Assembly (NCBI GenBank): GCA_905479865.1
Contig: CAJQOD010000020.1
Span: 1-64,000 of the forward strand
DNA length: 64,000 bases
Direction: 5' to 3'
Origin: an uncultured Rickettsiaceae bacterium
GTDB lineage: Bacteria; Pseudomonadota; Alphaproteobacteria; Rickettsiales; Rickettsiaceae
Shown: piece after piece, positions 8,924 through 17,824 of the stretch
Layout: every line of letters begins with the position of its first letter
How positions within the stretch are numbered: the stretch's first letter is position 1
Notes under the pieces: generated by a model
Seen by the model: only the letters and a program-made list of their open reading frames with translations
Database searches by the model: none
Told to the model about the DNA's origin: nothing
Program-made: the position numbers and the translations under genes

Positions 8924-10069
8924 TTATGACCACATATTCTTCATTCTGGAAAAAAAGCCCTCATCCTTGTAGTTGGCATCAACATCACCAAACTCTTTAT
9001 CTAGAACTTCGAGCAATTCTTTTTGTTTTTTGGTAAGATTTTTTGGAGTCCGTATATAAGCATGAGCATATAAATCGCCCCGCACAGATGAACGCACTCG
9101 AGACATGCCTTTTTCTTTTAAACGCAACTTATCTCCAGTTTCGGTACCTGCCGGAATTTTTAACTTTACTCTTGAGCCGTCAATAGTCGGAATCTCTACT
9201 TCTCCACCTAATGTTGCCTTGGTAAAGCTTAATGGTAACTTACAGTGCAAATTATCTCCATCAACTTGATATATATCATGTGGTTTGATGCCGATAAATA
9301 CGTATAAATCTCCACTTGAACCGCCCCTGATTCCGGCCTCGCCCTCGCCGGCAATCCTGATACGTGTATTATTTTCAATACCTGCAGGAACATTGACAAT
9401 GAGATGCTTCTGTTTGGCAGAGCGCCCGGTGCCATGACATGTAGAGCAGGGATTCTTGATGACCTGCCCAGCACCATTACATTTGCTACAAGTTTGTTCA
9501 ACAGCGAAGAAGCCCTGCTGCATACGCACAACTCCAGCACCACCGCACTGAGAGCAGGTACTGGTTCCATTAGTATCTTTTGTTCCCTTACCGTCACATG
9601 GCGAGCATTTTGCTTCTGCGGTGAAGTCGAGCTTTTTATCTACACCGTTAAAAGCCTCTGACAAGGTAATAGAAAGGTTGTATTTTAAATCAGAACCTCG
9701 CACTTGCGACGATCTGCGGCCTGCTGTTCTACCGCCACCCATGAAATCACTGAAGAAATCACCAAATATATCATTTACATCTGGTCCTGCACTGGAAAAA
9801 CCACCACGTGTGCCAAATCCTCCCGAGCCTCCAGCACCGCCTTGTTCAAAAGCACTGTGACCCATCCTGTCATAAGCAGCTTTTTTCTGATCATCTTTTA
9901 AGATGTCGTATGCATGACTGATTTCCTTGAATTTTTTTTCGGATTCCACATCACCGCTATTCCGGTCTGGATGGTATTTTTTTGCAAGCTTTAAATATGC
10001 TTTCTTAATTTCCGAAGCGGTCGCTGAACGCGGAATTTCAAGAACTTCGTAATAATCTCTTTTTGACAT
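8924..10069 (-). CDS. dnaJ: chaperone DnaJ (Hsp40)
   Basis: A 381-residue co-chaperone that stimulates DnaK ATPase and delivers unfolded clients. The J domain at 1-70 has the HPD motif in [12 protein letters not shown] Gly/Phe-rich linker spans about 75-125. Four zinc-binding repeats follow ([32 protein letters not shown]), then the two C-terminal client-binding domains. Full length compared with E. coli (376). It follows dnaK by 58 bases. Confidence 0.98.
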   Translation of the reverse strand: MSKRDYYEVLEIPRSATASEIKKAYLKLAKKYHPDRNSGDVESEKKFKEISHAYDILKDDQKKAAYDRMGHSAFEQGGAGGSGGFGTRGGFSSAGPDVNDIFGDFFSDFMGGGRTAGRRSSQVRGSDLKYNLSITLSEAFNGVDKKLDFTAEAKCSPCDGKGTKDTNGTSTCSQCGGAGVVRMQQGFFAVEQTCSKCNGAGQVIKNPCSTCHGTGRSAKQKHLIVNVPAGIENNTRIRIAGEGEAGIRGGSSGDLYVFIGIKPHDIYQVDGDNLHCKLPLSFTKATLGGEVEIPTIDGSRVKLKIPAGTETGDKLRLKEKGMSRVRSSVRGDLYAHAYIRTPKNLTKKQKELLEVLDKEFGDVDANYKDEGFFSRMKNMWS

Positions 10070-10127
10070 TGATATGCACCATCTTTAAAGATTCTTATAA
10101 GTAACTGCTAAATTTAAGTTGTTGCAG

Positions 10128-12029
10128 TTATTTGCTGTCACTTACATCTTTAAATTCACCATCTACAACTTTGCCATCAGCAGTTTCAGCAGTAGCTTCT
10201 TCTGATGCCCCTTGTTCTGCTTCATTATTTGCATACATAGCTTCACCTATCTTCATGCTAGCTGTGGCCAATGCTTCGGTTTTAGCCTCAATTTGCTCAA
10301 TATTATCTTCAGATTCCATAGCAGTTTTAAGTTCAGCAATTGCTGTCTCAACCGCTTGTTTATCTTCATCAGATATTTTATCAGAGTGATCTTTCAGGTT
10401 TTTCTCTGCAGAATAAATCAATGCATCTGCCTTATTCTTAGCTTCAATAGAATCCTTACGCTTCTTATCATCGGACGCATTTTGTTCTGCATCTTTAATC
10501 ATCGCTTCAATTTCAGCTTCCTGCAAGCCACCAGATGCCTGAATAGCCACCTTCTGCTCTTTACCGCTAGCCTTATCTTTTGCTGAAACGTGTACTATAC
10601 CATTTGCATCAATATCGAAAGTAACCTCAATTTGCGGCATACCTCTTGGAGCAGGCGGAATTCCCTCCAAATTAAATTGTCCAAGCATTTTATTATGAGC
10701 TGCCAGTTCGCGCTCGCCTTGGAATACCCTGATTGTTACAGCGTGCTGATTATCATCGGCCGTTGAAAATACCTGACTCTTTTTTGCCGGTATCGTAGTG
10801 TTACGATCAATCAACCTCGTAAACACACCACCGAGAGTCTCAATACCGAGTGACAATGGTGTCACATCAAGCAATAATACATCCTTAACATCACCTTGCA
10901 ACACACCACCCTGAATAGCAGCACCAAGAGCGACGACCTCATCCGGGTTTACACCTTTGTGAGGTTCACGACCAAAGAATTCTTTTACTTTTTCGATTAC
11001 TTTCGGCATTCTTGTCATACCGCCAACAAGAATAACTTCATCAACTTCATTTGGCTTTAAGCCGGCATCTTTCAGTGCCTTTTTACAAGGTTCTATACTA
11101 CGATCAATTAGCTCTAGCACAAGAGATTCAAGCTTGGATCTTGTTAGCTTGATATTCATATGTTTTGGACCGGAAGCATCTGCTGTGATATACGGCAGAT
11201 TAATGTCTGTCTGCTGAGTAGTCGAAAGCTCTTTCTTGGCTTTTTCTGCTGCTTCCTTCAGTCTCTGCAGTGCTAGAGGGTCTTTTGTTAAGTCAACAGA
11301 AGTCTCTTTTTTGAACTCATCGATTAGGAAATTAAGAATTTTCATATCGAAATCCTCACCTCCCAAGAAAGTATCACCATTTGTTGCCTTAACCTCAAAG
11401 ACACCATCACCTATTTCCAGTACTGATACATCGAATGTACCGCCACCAAGATCATAAACAGCAATAGTTTTGTTTTCAGTTTTATCAAGACCATAAGCAA
11501 GTGCTGCTGCCGTTGGCTCATTAATAATACGTAGCACTTCCAGACCGGCGATCTTACCGGCATCCTTGGTTGCCTGTCTTTGTGCATCATTGAAATATGC
11601 AGGAACGGTAATAACTGCCTGAGTTACAGTTTCACCAAGAAAATTCTCTGCTGTTTCCTTCATTTTCTGCAAGATATATGCACTAACCTGACTTGGTGAA
11701 TATTTCTTACCATCTACCTCTACCCAGGCATCTCCACTATCAGATTTTACTATCTTATAAGGCACCATATCCTTATCCTTTTTTACAACAGGATCACTAT
11801 GGCTACGACCAATCAGTCTTTTTATTGCAAATAAAGTATTCTTGGGGTTAGTAACTGCTTGCCTTTTTGCCGGCTGCCCTACCAACTTTTCATCACCTTC
11901 AGTAAAAGCAACCATCGAAGGAGTGGTTCTCTCTCCTTCAGCATTTGCCAACACTTTTGGCTCTTTACCATCCATTACTGCCACACAGGAATTAGTTGTG
12001 CCCAGATCTATGCCTATAATTTTTCCCAT
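10128..12029 (-). CDS. dnaK: chaperone DnaK (Hsp70)
   Basis: A 633-residue ATP-driven chaperone. It starts [21 protein letters not shown]. The phosphate-2 motif is [18 protein letters not shown], the adenosine motif is [11 protein letters not shown], and the linker is [16 protein letters not shown]. The ATG at 12029 was chosen over an in-frame start six codons upstream because family members begin [12 protein letters not shown] and GAGG precedes it. The C-terminus ends [10 protein letters not shown]. The dnaK-dnaJ order is typical, and grpE is not adjacent. A sigma-32-like promoter is listed at 12102-12131. Confidence 0.98.
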   Translation of the reverse strand: MGKIIGIDLGTTNSCVAVMDGKEPKVLANAEGERTTPSMVAFTEGDEKLVGQPAKRQAVTNPKNTLFAIKRLIGRSHSDPVVKKDKDMVPYKIVKSDSGDAWVEVDGKKYSPSQVSAYILQKMKETAENFLGETVTQAVITVPAYFNDAQRQATKDAGKIAGLEVLRIINEPTAAALAYGLDKTENKTIAVYDLGGGTFDVSVLEIGDGVFEVKATNGDTFLGGEDFDMKILNFLIDEFKKETSVDLTKDPLALQRLKEAAEKAKKELSTTQQTDINLPYITADASGPKHMNIKLTRSKLESLVLELIDRSIEPCKKALKDAGLKPNEVDEVILVGGMTRMPKVIEKVKEFFGREPHKGVNPDEVVALGAAIQGGVLQGDVKDVLLLDVTPLSLGIETLGGVFTRLIDRNTTIPAKKSQVFSTADDNQHAVTIRVFQGERELAAHNKMLGQFNLEGIPPAPRGMPQIEVTFDIDANGIVHVSAKDKASGKEQKVAIQASGGLQEAEIEAMIKDAEQNASDDKKRKDSIEAKNKADALIYSAEKNLKDHSDKISDEDKQAVETAIAELKTAMESEDNIEQIEAKTEALATASMKIGEAMYANNEAEQGASEEATAETADGKVVDGEFKDVSDSK

Positions 12030-12101
12030 AATATAACCTCTATACAAATAATTTGCTTTGACTTAAAAGCGATAATCTGCTTTTTTAATCATCATGTTTG
12101 T

Positions 12102-12131
12102 CTATATAGAGCAATATATTTTTTTTACAAG
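12102..12131 (-). promoter_or_regulatory. sigma-32-like heat shock promoter for dnaK
   Basis: On the minus strand CCCTTGTAA is followed, 18 bases after its CTTG (12128-12131), by CTATATAG (12102-12109). Alphaproteobacterial RpoH promoters have CTTG and a C-T-A-T-rich minus-10 at about this spacing. It lies roughly 75 bases before the dnaK ATG, in the divergent gap with the protease gene. Match quality is moderate. Confidence 0.4.
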
Positions 12132-12148
12132 GGTTTGAAGAAATAAAA

Positions 12149-13603
12149 ATGTTTAAAATATTAAAAATTTTCACCATCATCATATTTTTTTTACTAGGCA
12201 CAGCGCACGCTGATAGTGCCAAAATCAAGGATATTGAAAAAATAAAAAAGGCAATAGTCACAATCAATAGTAGAGTACCCGTCTCAGCTTATCAAAATAC
12301 CGGCAGCTGGTCTGGAACAGGATTTATAGTTGACGATAAAAAAGGCTATCTGGTGACCAATAATCATGTGGTAGGCAGAGCATCTGTGGGCACCTACTTC
12401 ATCACCTTCCATAATGGTCAGCAAACTGAAGCAAAAATAGTCTATTATGACATATATGCTGATTTTGCAGTATTGAAGATTGACCCCAAGGATTTCCCAA
12501 AACAGATTGAAACTGTGCAATTCACAGAAGAAATGCCCAAACTGGGATCAGATGTATTTATCGTAGGCAATACCGAAGGACAGGGCTTTTCTTTCCACAG
12601 CGGCTATCTATCTGACTTATATGAAATCAACGGTGATATGCCACAAGGATCATACGTGATCAACATGAACTCTACTGGCGGTGCTAGCGGATCACCCGTG
12701 CTAAATGCAGATAATAAAGCTGTTGGGGTATTATATGGTGGTGGAAAAACACACTCACTGGCTCTAAAAGGCTCCTATGTACAACACGTACTAAGCGAAT
12801 TACAGGCAGGAAAGCTAGCACCTCGTAGAAAACATATCGGGGTTATCACTGCACTATACTCACTGGATAAAGCAGTGAAACATCGTAGCTTTTCCGAAGA
12901 GGAGATGAGCAAGTATATCAAAAAATGGCCTGATGCGCGAAACAGGGTGGTTACTGTAAACTCAGTCTTACCCGGTGGCGCAGCTGAATCCATAATCCAA
13001 CCCGGTGATATTTTATGGGAGGTTGAAGGCACACCGATCGGTGCTGATTTAACTGCTTTTGATCAGGCAATGAACATCGCAAAGACTGACAAAATCAAGC
13101 TCACTATAATCCGCAATGGAAAAAAGCTTGAAAAAGAAGTAAAGTTATATGATTTAGGAAAGAATAAAATATCCCGAATGCTGGATTTTGCCGGTGGCTT
13201 ATTCTTTGAAGCAGATGATTTTGTTGCTTCCAAGTCTGGAATTCCTATCGGTAGCGTAGCACTTGCCAACGTACAGACCGGAAGCAGCTTTAGCAGTATC
13301 CCTGAAATGTTCGTGCAGGACTATAAAAGTGTATACCGGATAATGATTAAATCCATCAACGGAGCAGCAATTAACTCATTAGACGATATAATTGCAGCAA
13401 CGAATAAAACAATTAGCCAGAAATATGTAAATCTTGAATATCAAAATTTTCAACCATATTATCCACAATTTGGAGCAGATAGAGGCTTTATCTCTGCACA
13501 TGAGAACTTTATGCAGGACATTACCTTTGATAGTATCGACACCAAACCAAGAATTTTGAAATTCGATATCAAAGCCGCTGAGTGGGTGTCTGAAGGGTTG
13601 TAG
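12149..13603 (+). CDS. HtrA-like periplasmic trypsin-family protease with PDZ domain
   Basis: A 484-residue protein with a signal peptide at 1-21 (cleavage near AHA-D). The trypsin-like domain holds the triad H73 (NNHVV), D105 (YADFAVLKID) and S180 (GGASGSP). A PDZ domain at about 268-330 contains VLPGGAAESIIQPGDILWEV. The last 150 residues may form a second, degenerate PDZ (YRIMIKSINGAAINSLDDII). Such enzymes degrade or refold damaged envelope proteins. It differs from standard DegP in the long C-terminal part, so I give no symbol. It is divergent from dnaK, which suits a stress role. Confidence 0.85.
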   Translation: MFKILKIFTIIIFFLLGTAHADSAKIKDIEKIKKAIVTINSRVPVSAYQNTGSWSGTGFIVDDKKGYLVTNNHVVGRASVGTYFITFHNGQQTEAKIVYYDIYADFAVLKIDPKDFPKQIETVQFTEEMPKLGSDVFIVGNTEGQGFSFHSGYLSDLYEINGDMPQGSYVINMNSTGGASGSPVLNADNKAVGVLYGGGKTHSLALKGSYVQHVLSELQAGKLAPRRKHIGVITALYSLDKAVKHRSFSEEEMSKYIKKWPDARNRVVTVNSVLPGGAAESIIQPGDILWEVEGTPIGADLTAFDQAMNIAKTDKIKLTIIRNGKKLEKEVKLYDLGKNKISRMLDFAGGLFFEADDFVASKSGIPIGSVALANVQTGSSFSSIPEMFVQDYKSVYRIMIKSINGAAINSLDDIIAATNKTISQKYVNLEYQNFQPYYPQFGADRGFISAHENFMQDITFDSIDTKPRILKFDIKAAEWVSEGL

Positions 13604-13660
13604 GCAGAGTTTTATATCTCACTTAAACTAAAGCAATAGCGACCACAGCTATTGCTCTCT

Positions 13661-14644
13661 CTAAAGCATCTTGTCTTTAATAAGATCAGCCACTCTTGTA
13701 ATCTCAGAAAGTGGCTGATATTCATATTTTTCCAGGTAATTTGTTGTAGTCTCAAGACGTCTGACTATTCCAAGATCAACAAGCTGCTGAATGAAAAAAT
13801 TATGCTTCTTTAGCTTGAAATTTGCAGGACAAAACACATAAACAGGCTTGCCCGTGCTGGCAGCCTCGCTGCACATTGAAATAGAATCCGTTGTGGAAAT
13901 TACATATTCAGCCTTCTGAAGAATTGCAGGGTAGGGGTTTGGCCCTTCATTTGCCGGATCATAGATAATATCAGGCCATGAAAAATTACTTTTAAAATAG
14001 CTTTTTACGCTTTCTGGAGTTCGCCGGCTAAAAGTTATAAATAAAGATAGCGAATGATTATCAGATACTGCAGAAAGTCTCCCTGCCAAAAGCTTTGCAC
14101 TCTCCAAAGTTAGCCTATAATTCTTTGTAGACCCACCGATAATCACTGCAATAAACTTATTAATGTCAGGGTATCTGTCTTCAAACTCGCCCTGCATTTT
14201 AGCAAATTTACCCTGAACATCTGTTAGAGCACCAATAATCCTTACAATGTTGGGCAATGTGTAATTGAAGCTATCATGCTGCGGCAAAATAATTAACTCA
14301 AACTCTTTAGGATCAAGATTGGGACGCATTATCTGAATAATTTTGATAACACCCTTCGAGATTTTCTTCAAATGTAGAGCAAGAGATGCTGTTCTACGAC
14401 CTGAGGAGATAATGAGTTCAGGGATTTGCTCGCCTTTTAACTTAACAAGAACTGAGTTTTTTACATGAATCGGAAAAAGAGAGAGTAGTGAATTGGGTAA
14501 TTTTGCAAAATTATTATATTCAATATGTTTTATCTCAAATTTTTCTCCCAGCTTCTCCGCTAGTTCTATCGCCTGGTTGGCATTACCGATTCTGTTATCT
14601 ACCAACACCCAAATCCTGGGCTGTGTCTGTATTGCTTGTTCCAT
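13661..14644 (-). CDS. ELM1-family (COG3660) protein, GT-B-like
   Basis: A 327-residue protein of the mitochondrial fission ELM1 family. Family motifs are PRIWVLVDNRIGNANQAIELAEKLG, LIISSGRRTASLALHLKK, IQIMRPNLDPKEFELIILPQHD, VIIGGSTKNYRL and ISTTDSISMCSEAASTGKPVY. The last segment resembles the nucleotide-sugar site of GT-B glycosyltransferases. In plants ELM1 recruits a fission dynamin; the bacterial role is unknown. Here it lies 24 bases after a phosphomannomutase gene that itself overlaps manC, so a job in mannose-containing glycan synthesis is a reasonable inference. Confidence 0.85.
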   Translation of the reverse strand: MEQAIQTQPRIWVLVDNRIGNANQAIELAEKLGEKFEIKHIEYNNFAKLPNSLLSLFPIHVKNSVLVKLKGEQIPELIISSGRRTASLALHLKKISKGVIKIIQIMRPNLDPKEFELIILPQHDSFNYTLPNIVRIIGALTDVQGKFAKMQGEFEDRYPDINKFIAVIIGGSTKNYRLTLESAKLLAGRLSAVSDNHSLSLFITFSRRTPESVKSYFKSNFSWPDIIYDPANEGPNPYPAILQKAEYVISTTDSISMCSEAASTGKPVYVFCPANFKLKKHNFFIQQLVDLGIVRRLETTTNYLEKYEYQPLSEITRVADLIKDKML

Positions 14645-14668
14645 ATTCTTATGATAATAAAAAATAAT

Positions 14669-16033
14669 TTAACCAGGCACTATAATAGATTCTATTTCTG
14701 CAACTCGCTTTGCAATTGAGACATTCTTACCTCGAACTTCAAGATTTAGCCGCAACAAGGGTTCGGTATTTGAACTGCGCAAATTAAACCGCCAATCAGA
14801 AAACTCAACGCTAATACCATCAGTATAATCAATAGCGGCTCCCCGAGGTGCAAAGTAATTTTCGATTTTACGAATAGCTTCTTGAAAATCATCTACTTTA
14901 TAGTTAATTTCGCCGCTACAGGGATATGCTTTCATTCCCTTTTCTACCAATTCTGAAAGTTGTCCCCCAGAAAAACTAAGCAGCTCGGTAATTAGAATCC
15001 ACGGCAACATACCACTATCACAATAGGCAAAATCTCTGAAATAATGATGCGCGCTCATTTCACCGCCGTAAATCGCATTCTCTACGCGCATTTTTTCTTT
15101 AAAGAAGCTATGACCGGACCTGCTCTGCACAGCCACTCCTTTAGCATCTTTTACAATATCCACAGTATTCCAGACAAGCCTTGGATCATGAACTATCTTT
15201 TCACCTGCCGATTTACTCAGGAAACTAGATGCAAGCAATCCAACGATATAATATCCTTCAATAAACTGTCCTCGCTCATCAAATAAAAAGCAGCGGTCAA
15301 AATCACCATCCCAAGCTATTCCAAGATCAGCTTTATGCGCAATTACGGCATCTGCAGTAGCGGCTCTATTCTCTGGTAGCATTGGATTGGGAACACCATT
15401 TGGAAAATTACCGTCAGCCTTTTCGTTTATATAAATAAATTCACATGGCAAAGATTTTTCCAGCAATTTTATTACTGCGCCAGCTGGCCCATTACCTGGA
15501 TTTACTACAATTTTTAGCGGCTTTAATTTATTAATATCAACATAGCCAAGAAGATGAGAAATATAAGAAGATTTATCTTCCTGGATTGTATGCATTCCAC
15601 GTAATGATGTCGGGACAATGCCTTTATTACCCAGCACATAATCATGTATTTTTTTCATATCATCAACACCAGTCATTGGTCTACTATCACGTTTAACCAT
15701 CTTCATACCATTATATCCCTTGGGATTATGACTGGCTGTGATCATTATTCCGCCGCCAACACCATCCTGCCGCCTATGAAACGTATTAAAATATACTTCT
15801 TCAGTACCGCATAATCCGATATTAATAACATTTGCACCGCAATCTGTCAGCCCCCCAATAACAGCTTCTGCAAGCATTGGGCTTTCCAACCGCACATCGT
15901 AACCAACCACTACCGTATCAGGATCAATGATATTAGCGTAAGCACAGCCAATCTGATATGCCAACTCGTCATTTAACTCATCTGGTACTTTGCCCCTGAT
16001 GTCATACGCCTTAAAGCATACTAACTTATCCAT
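14669..16033 (-). CDS. manB: phosphomannomutase / phosphoglucomutase
   Basis: A 454-residue alpha-D-phosphohexomutase that interconverts mannose-6-phosphate and mannose-1-phosphate, and often the glucose pair. The phosphoserine is S101 in TASHNPKGYNGMK, the metal loop is DGDFDR, the sugar-specificity loop contains GGEMSAHHYF, and the phosphate-binding loop is RSSNTEP. It overlaps manC by eight bases, so translation is probably coupled. Together they lead from fructose-6-phosphate to GDP-mannose. The symbol algC would suit equally well. Confidence 0.93.
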   Translation of the reverse strand: MDKLVCFKAYDIRGKVPDELNDELAYQIGCAYANIIDPDTVVVGYDVRLESPMLAEAVIGGLTDCGANVINIGLCGTEEVYFNTFHRRQDGVGGGIMITASHNPKGYNGMKMVKRDSRPMTGVDDMKKIHDYVLGNKGIVPTSLRGMHTIQEDKSSYISHLLGYVDINKLKPLKIVVNPGNGPAGAVIKLLEKSLPCEFIYINEKADGNFPNGVPNPMLPENRAATADAVIAHKADLGIAWDGDFDRCFLFDERGQFIEGYYIVGLLASSFLSKSAGEKIVHDPRLVWNTVDIVKDAKGVAVQSRSGHSFFKEKMRVENAIYGGEMSAHHYFRDFAYCDSGMLPWILITELLSFSGGQLSELVEKGMKAYPCSGEINYKVDDFQEAIRKIENYFAPRGAAIDYTDGISVEFSDWRFNLRSSNTEPLLRLNLEVRGKNVSIAKRVAEIESIIVPG

Positions 16034-17435
16034 TACTCACCTTATCAAAAACATCTTCAGGCATTATCATACCATTTTTGGACAAATAGTCATCTAATTG
16101 TATGGTAATAATTACCAAGGTACTATTTCCCGTATTAGTCAAGTGCATTGTACTCCCTAAAGGAATATATTTTGACTCATTGACGGCCATGTTAGTCTTC
16201 TGCTCCTCAGAAGAGAATTCGGCAACACCACTAACGACTATCCAATTTGCAGCATATCGCAAATTACTTGCAATATTAAATTCAGCTCCAGGGTTTACTT
16301 CAACCTGATTAATTCGCAATCCATTATTCCCTTGCACGGATCGAATTCTACCCCAGGAGAAATTCCTGATCTTATTTTCATTATCTTGTAATTGCGCATA
16401 TATATTCCTAACCTTCTCTGAATTTTGTTTATCAGTAACCAGAAAGCCGTTTTTTGTACTAATAATTGCAAGATTTTTAACACCAACAACGCCCACTAGC
16501 TGCCCATTACTTTCAATGTAACAATCCGATACGTTATGTAGCGTGGCATTACCTTTTACTCTATTGCCATCTGCATCGGCGGGCGATAATTTGCTCAAAG
16601 CCTCCCATGTCCCAATATCTCTCCATCCAATATCACAAGGTACAACTGCAATTTGGTCAGATTTTTCCATCAGAGCATAATCAATCGATTCTTCAGAAAC
16701 AGAGCTAAAAGCCAGAGAATCCAGCTCTATCTGTGAAGAATCTGCATTTTTAGCCAAAATAGATAGCCCCATAGAACGCTGGACATTATCAAGAATATGC
16801 AGGCAGTGCTTTTGCATTTCCTGTAGAATACTCCTGGCGGTAAAACAAAATATACCTGAATTCCAAAGGAAATTGCCTTTTTCAATATATGCTTGCGCCA
16901 AGTCCTGCGTTGGTTTCTCAACAAAACGCTCTACCTTATTCCCACTGAATTCTATGTAACCATATCCTGTTTCCGGGTATTCGGGTTTAATACCGAAAGT
17001 AACCAGCTTACCGCCTTTAGCTAAATACTGAGCCTGAACTACCGCCTCTTCAAAAGCTTTTTGATCAGAAACAAGATGATCTGCCGGTAATATCAGCATC
17101 ATTTCATCCAAGCCATAGAGTTTAGATACCTGCAAGGCCGAGGCAGCAATCGCAGCAGCAGTATTCTTGGCAAACGGCTCCAGGATAAAGTGCGACCTGA
17201 CAGGTCTCTTCGCCAAACTATCTATTTTACTGTATTCATCTTTTATTTGCGAAACAAAGTCACGATTAGCAACAGTGATGATGCTGTCAACAGAGCTGAT
17301 ATTACTAGCCCGCAGATATACTTTTTGTATTAAGCTCAGTCCATCAGCCGTGGTAATGAAGGGCTTCGGACATGTATTGCTAGAGACAGGCCACAAGCGA
17401 CTTCCCGCACCTCCTGATAAAACCACAGCCTGCAT
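16026..17435 (-). CDS. manC: mannose-1-phosphate guanylyltransferase / mannose-6-phosphate isomerase
   Basis: A 469-residue bifunctional type II enzyme. The N-terminal nucleotidyltransferase has LSGGAGSRLWPVSSNTCPKPF and FVEKPT. The C-terminal cupin isomerase has GRIRSVQGNNGLRINQVEVNPG, although the histidine-rich loop common in this domain is weak. The ATG at 17435 was chosen because GGGAG lies six bases before it; the in-frame TTG two codons upstream has no room for a binding site. It leads a three-gene unit with manB and the ELM1 protein. Confidence 0.92.
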   Translation of the reverse strand: MQAVVLSGGAGSRLWPVSSNTCPKPFITTADGLSLIQKVYLRASNISSVDSIITVANRDFVSQIKDEYSKIDSLAKRPVRSHFILEPFAKNTAAAIAASALQVSKLYGLDEMMLILPADHLVSDQKAFEEAVVQAQYLAKGGKLVTFGIKPEYPETGYGYIEFSGNKVERFVEKPTQDLAQAYIEKGNFLWNSGIFCFTARSILQEMQKHCLHILDNVQRSMGLSILAKNADSSQIELDSLAFSSVSEESIDYALMEKSDQIAVVPCDIGWRDIGTWEALSKLSPADADGNRVKGNATLHNVSDCYIESNGQLVGVVGVKNLAIISTKNGFLVTDKQNSEKVRNIYAQLQDNENKIRNFSWGRIRSVQGNNGLRINQVEVNPGAEFNIASNLRYAANWIVVSGVAEFSSEEQKTNMAVNESKYIPLGSTMHLTNTGNSTLVIITIQLDDYLSKNGMIMPEDVFDKVSNG

Positions 17436-17441
17436 TTTCAA

Positions 17442-17824
17442 CTCCCGAATTTAGAAATAATTTTTTATATCCTCCAGCTGTGTTCATGCGCTCGAGAATG
17501 TGACTAAAACGTTAAAGTATAAAAATTATTGAGCGAATAATATCAGGGAATTTCACTTAGGGGTTTACTTAAGGGTTTACCTAAGGGGGCTTTGATATAT
17601 TATTGAAACCTGCCAATGATTACTAAAACAAAGACTTGTTCTTTGTTATTCGTGTTATTTTAGCGTATAAAATCTTCATCTATGAGAAGGAAATAGAGAA
17701 TACCAACTCATTTTCGTAAGAGCGCAAGGCGAGCTTGTGTTACCTGCTGAATCAGAAATACTAAACTTAATGAGACTTAGGGCTGTTGAACCTGCACACA
17801 TTTATTTTTAAGACTATACATCTC
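17442..17824. other. 383-bp gap between the symporter-kinase and manC
   Basis: No gene, tRNA or clear terminator was found here. The visible structure is a 12-base imperfect tandem repeat, TTAGGGGTTTAC (17557-17568) then TTAAGGGTTTAC (17569-17580), with a degenerate half unit ending at 17590. It lies about 120-150 bases upstream of manC on its promoter side, so it could bind a regulator. A TATACT hexamer between the repeat and manC could be a minus-10 element. Confidence 0.5.

Noticed and set aside
17557-17590. TTAGGG-like units resembling telomere repeats
   Set aside because: Only two and a half units, imperfect, in the middle of a bacterial chromosome. Kept as a possible regulatory repeat only.
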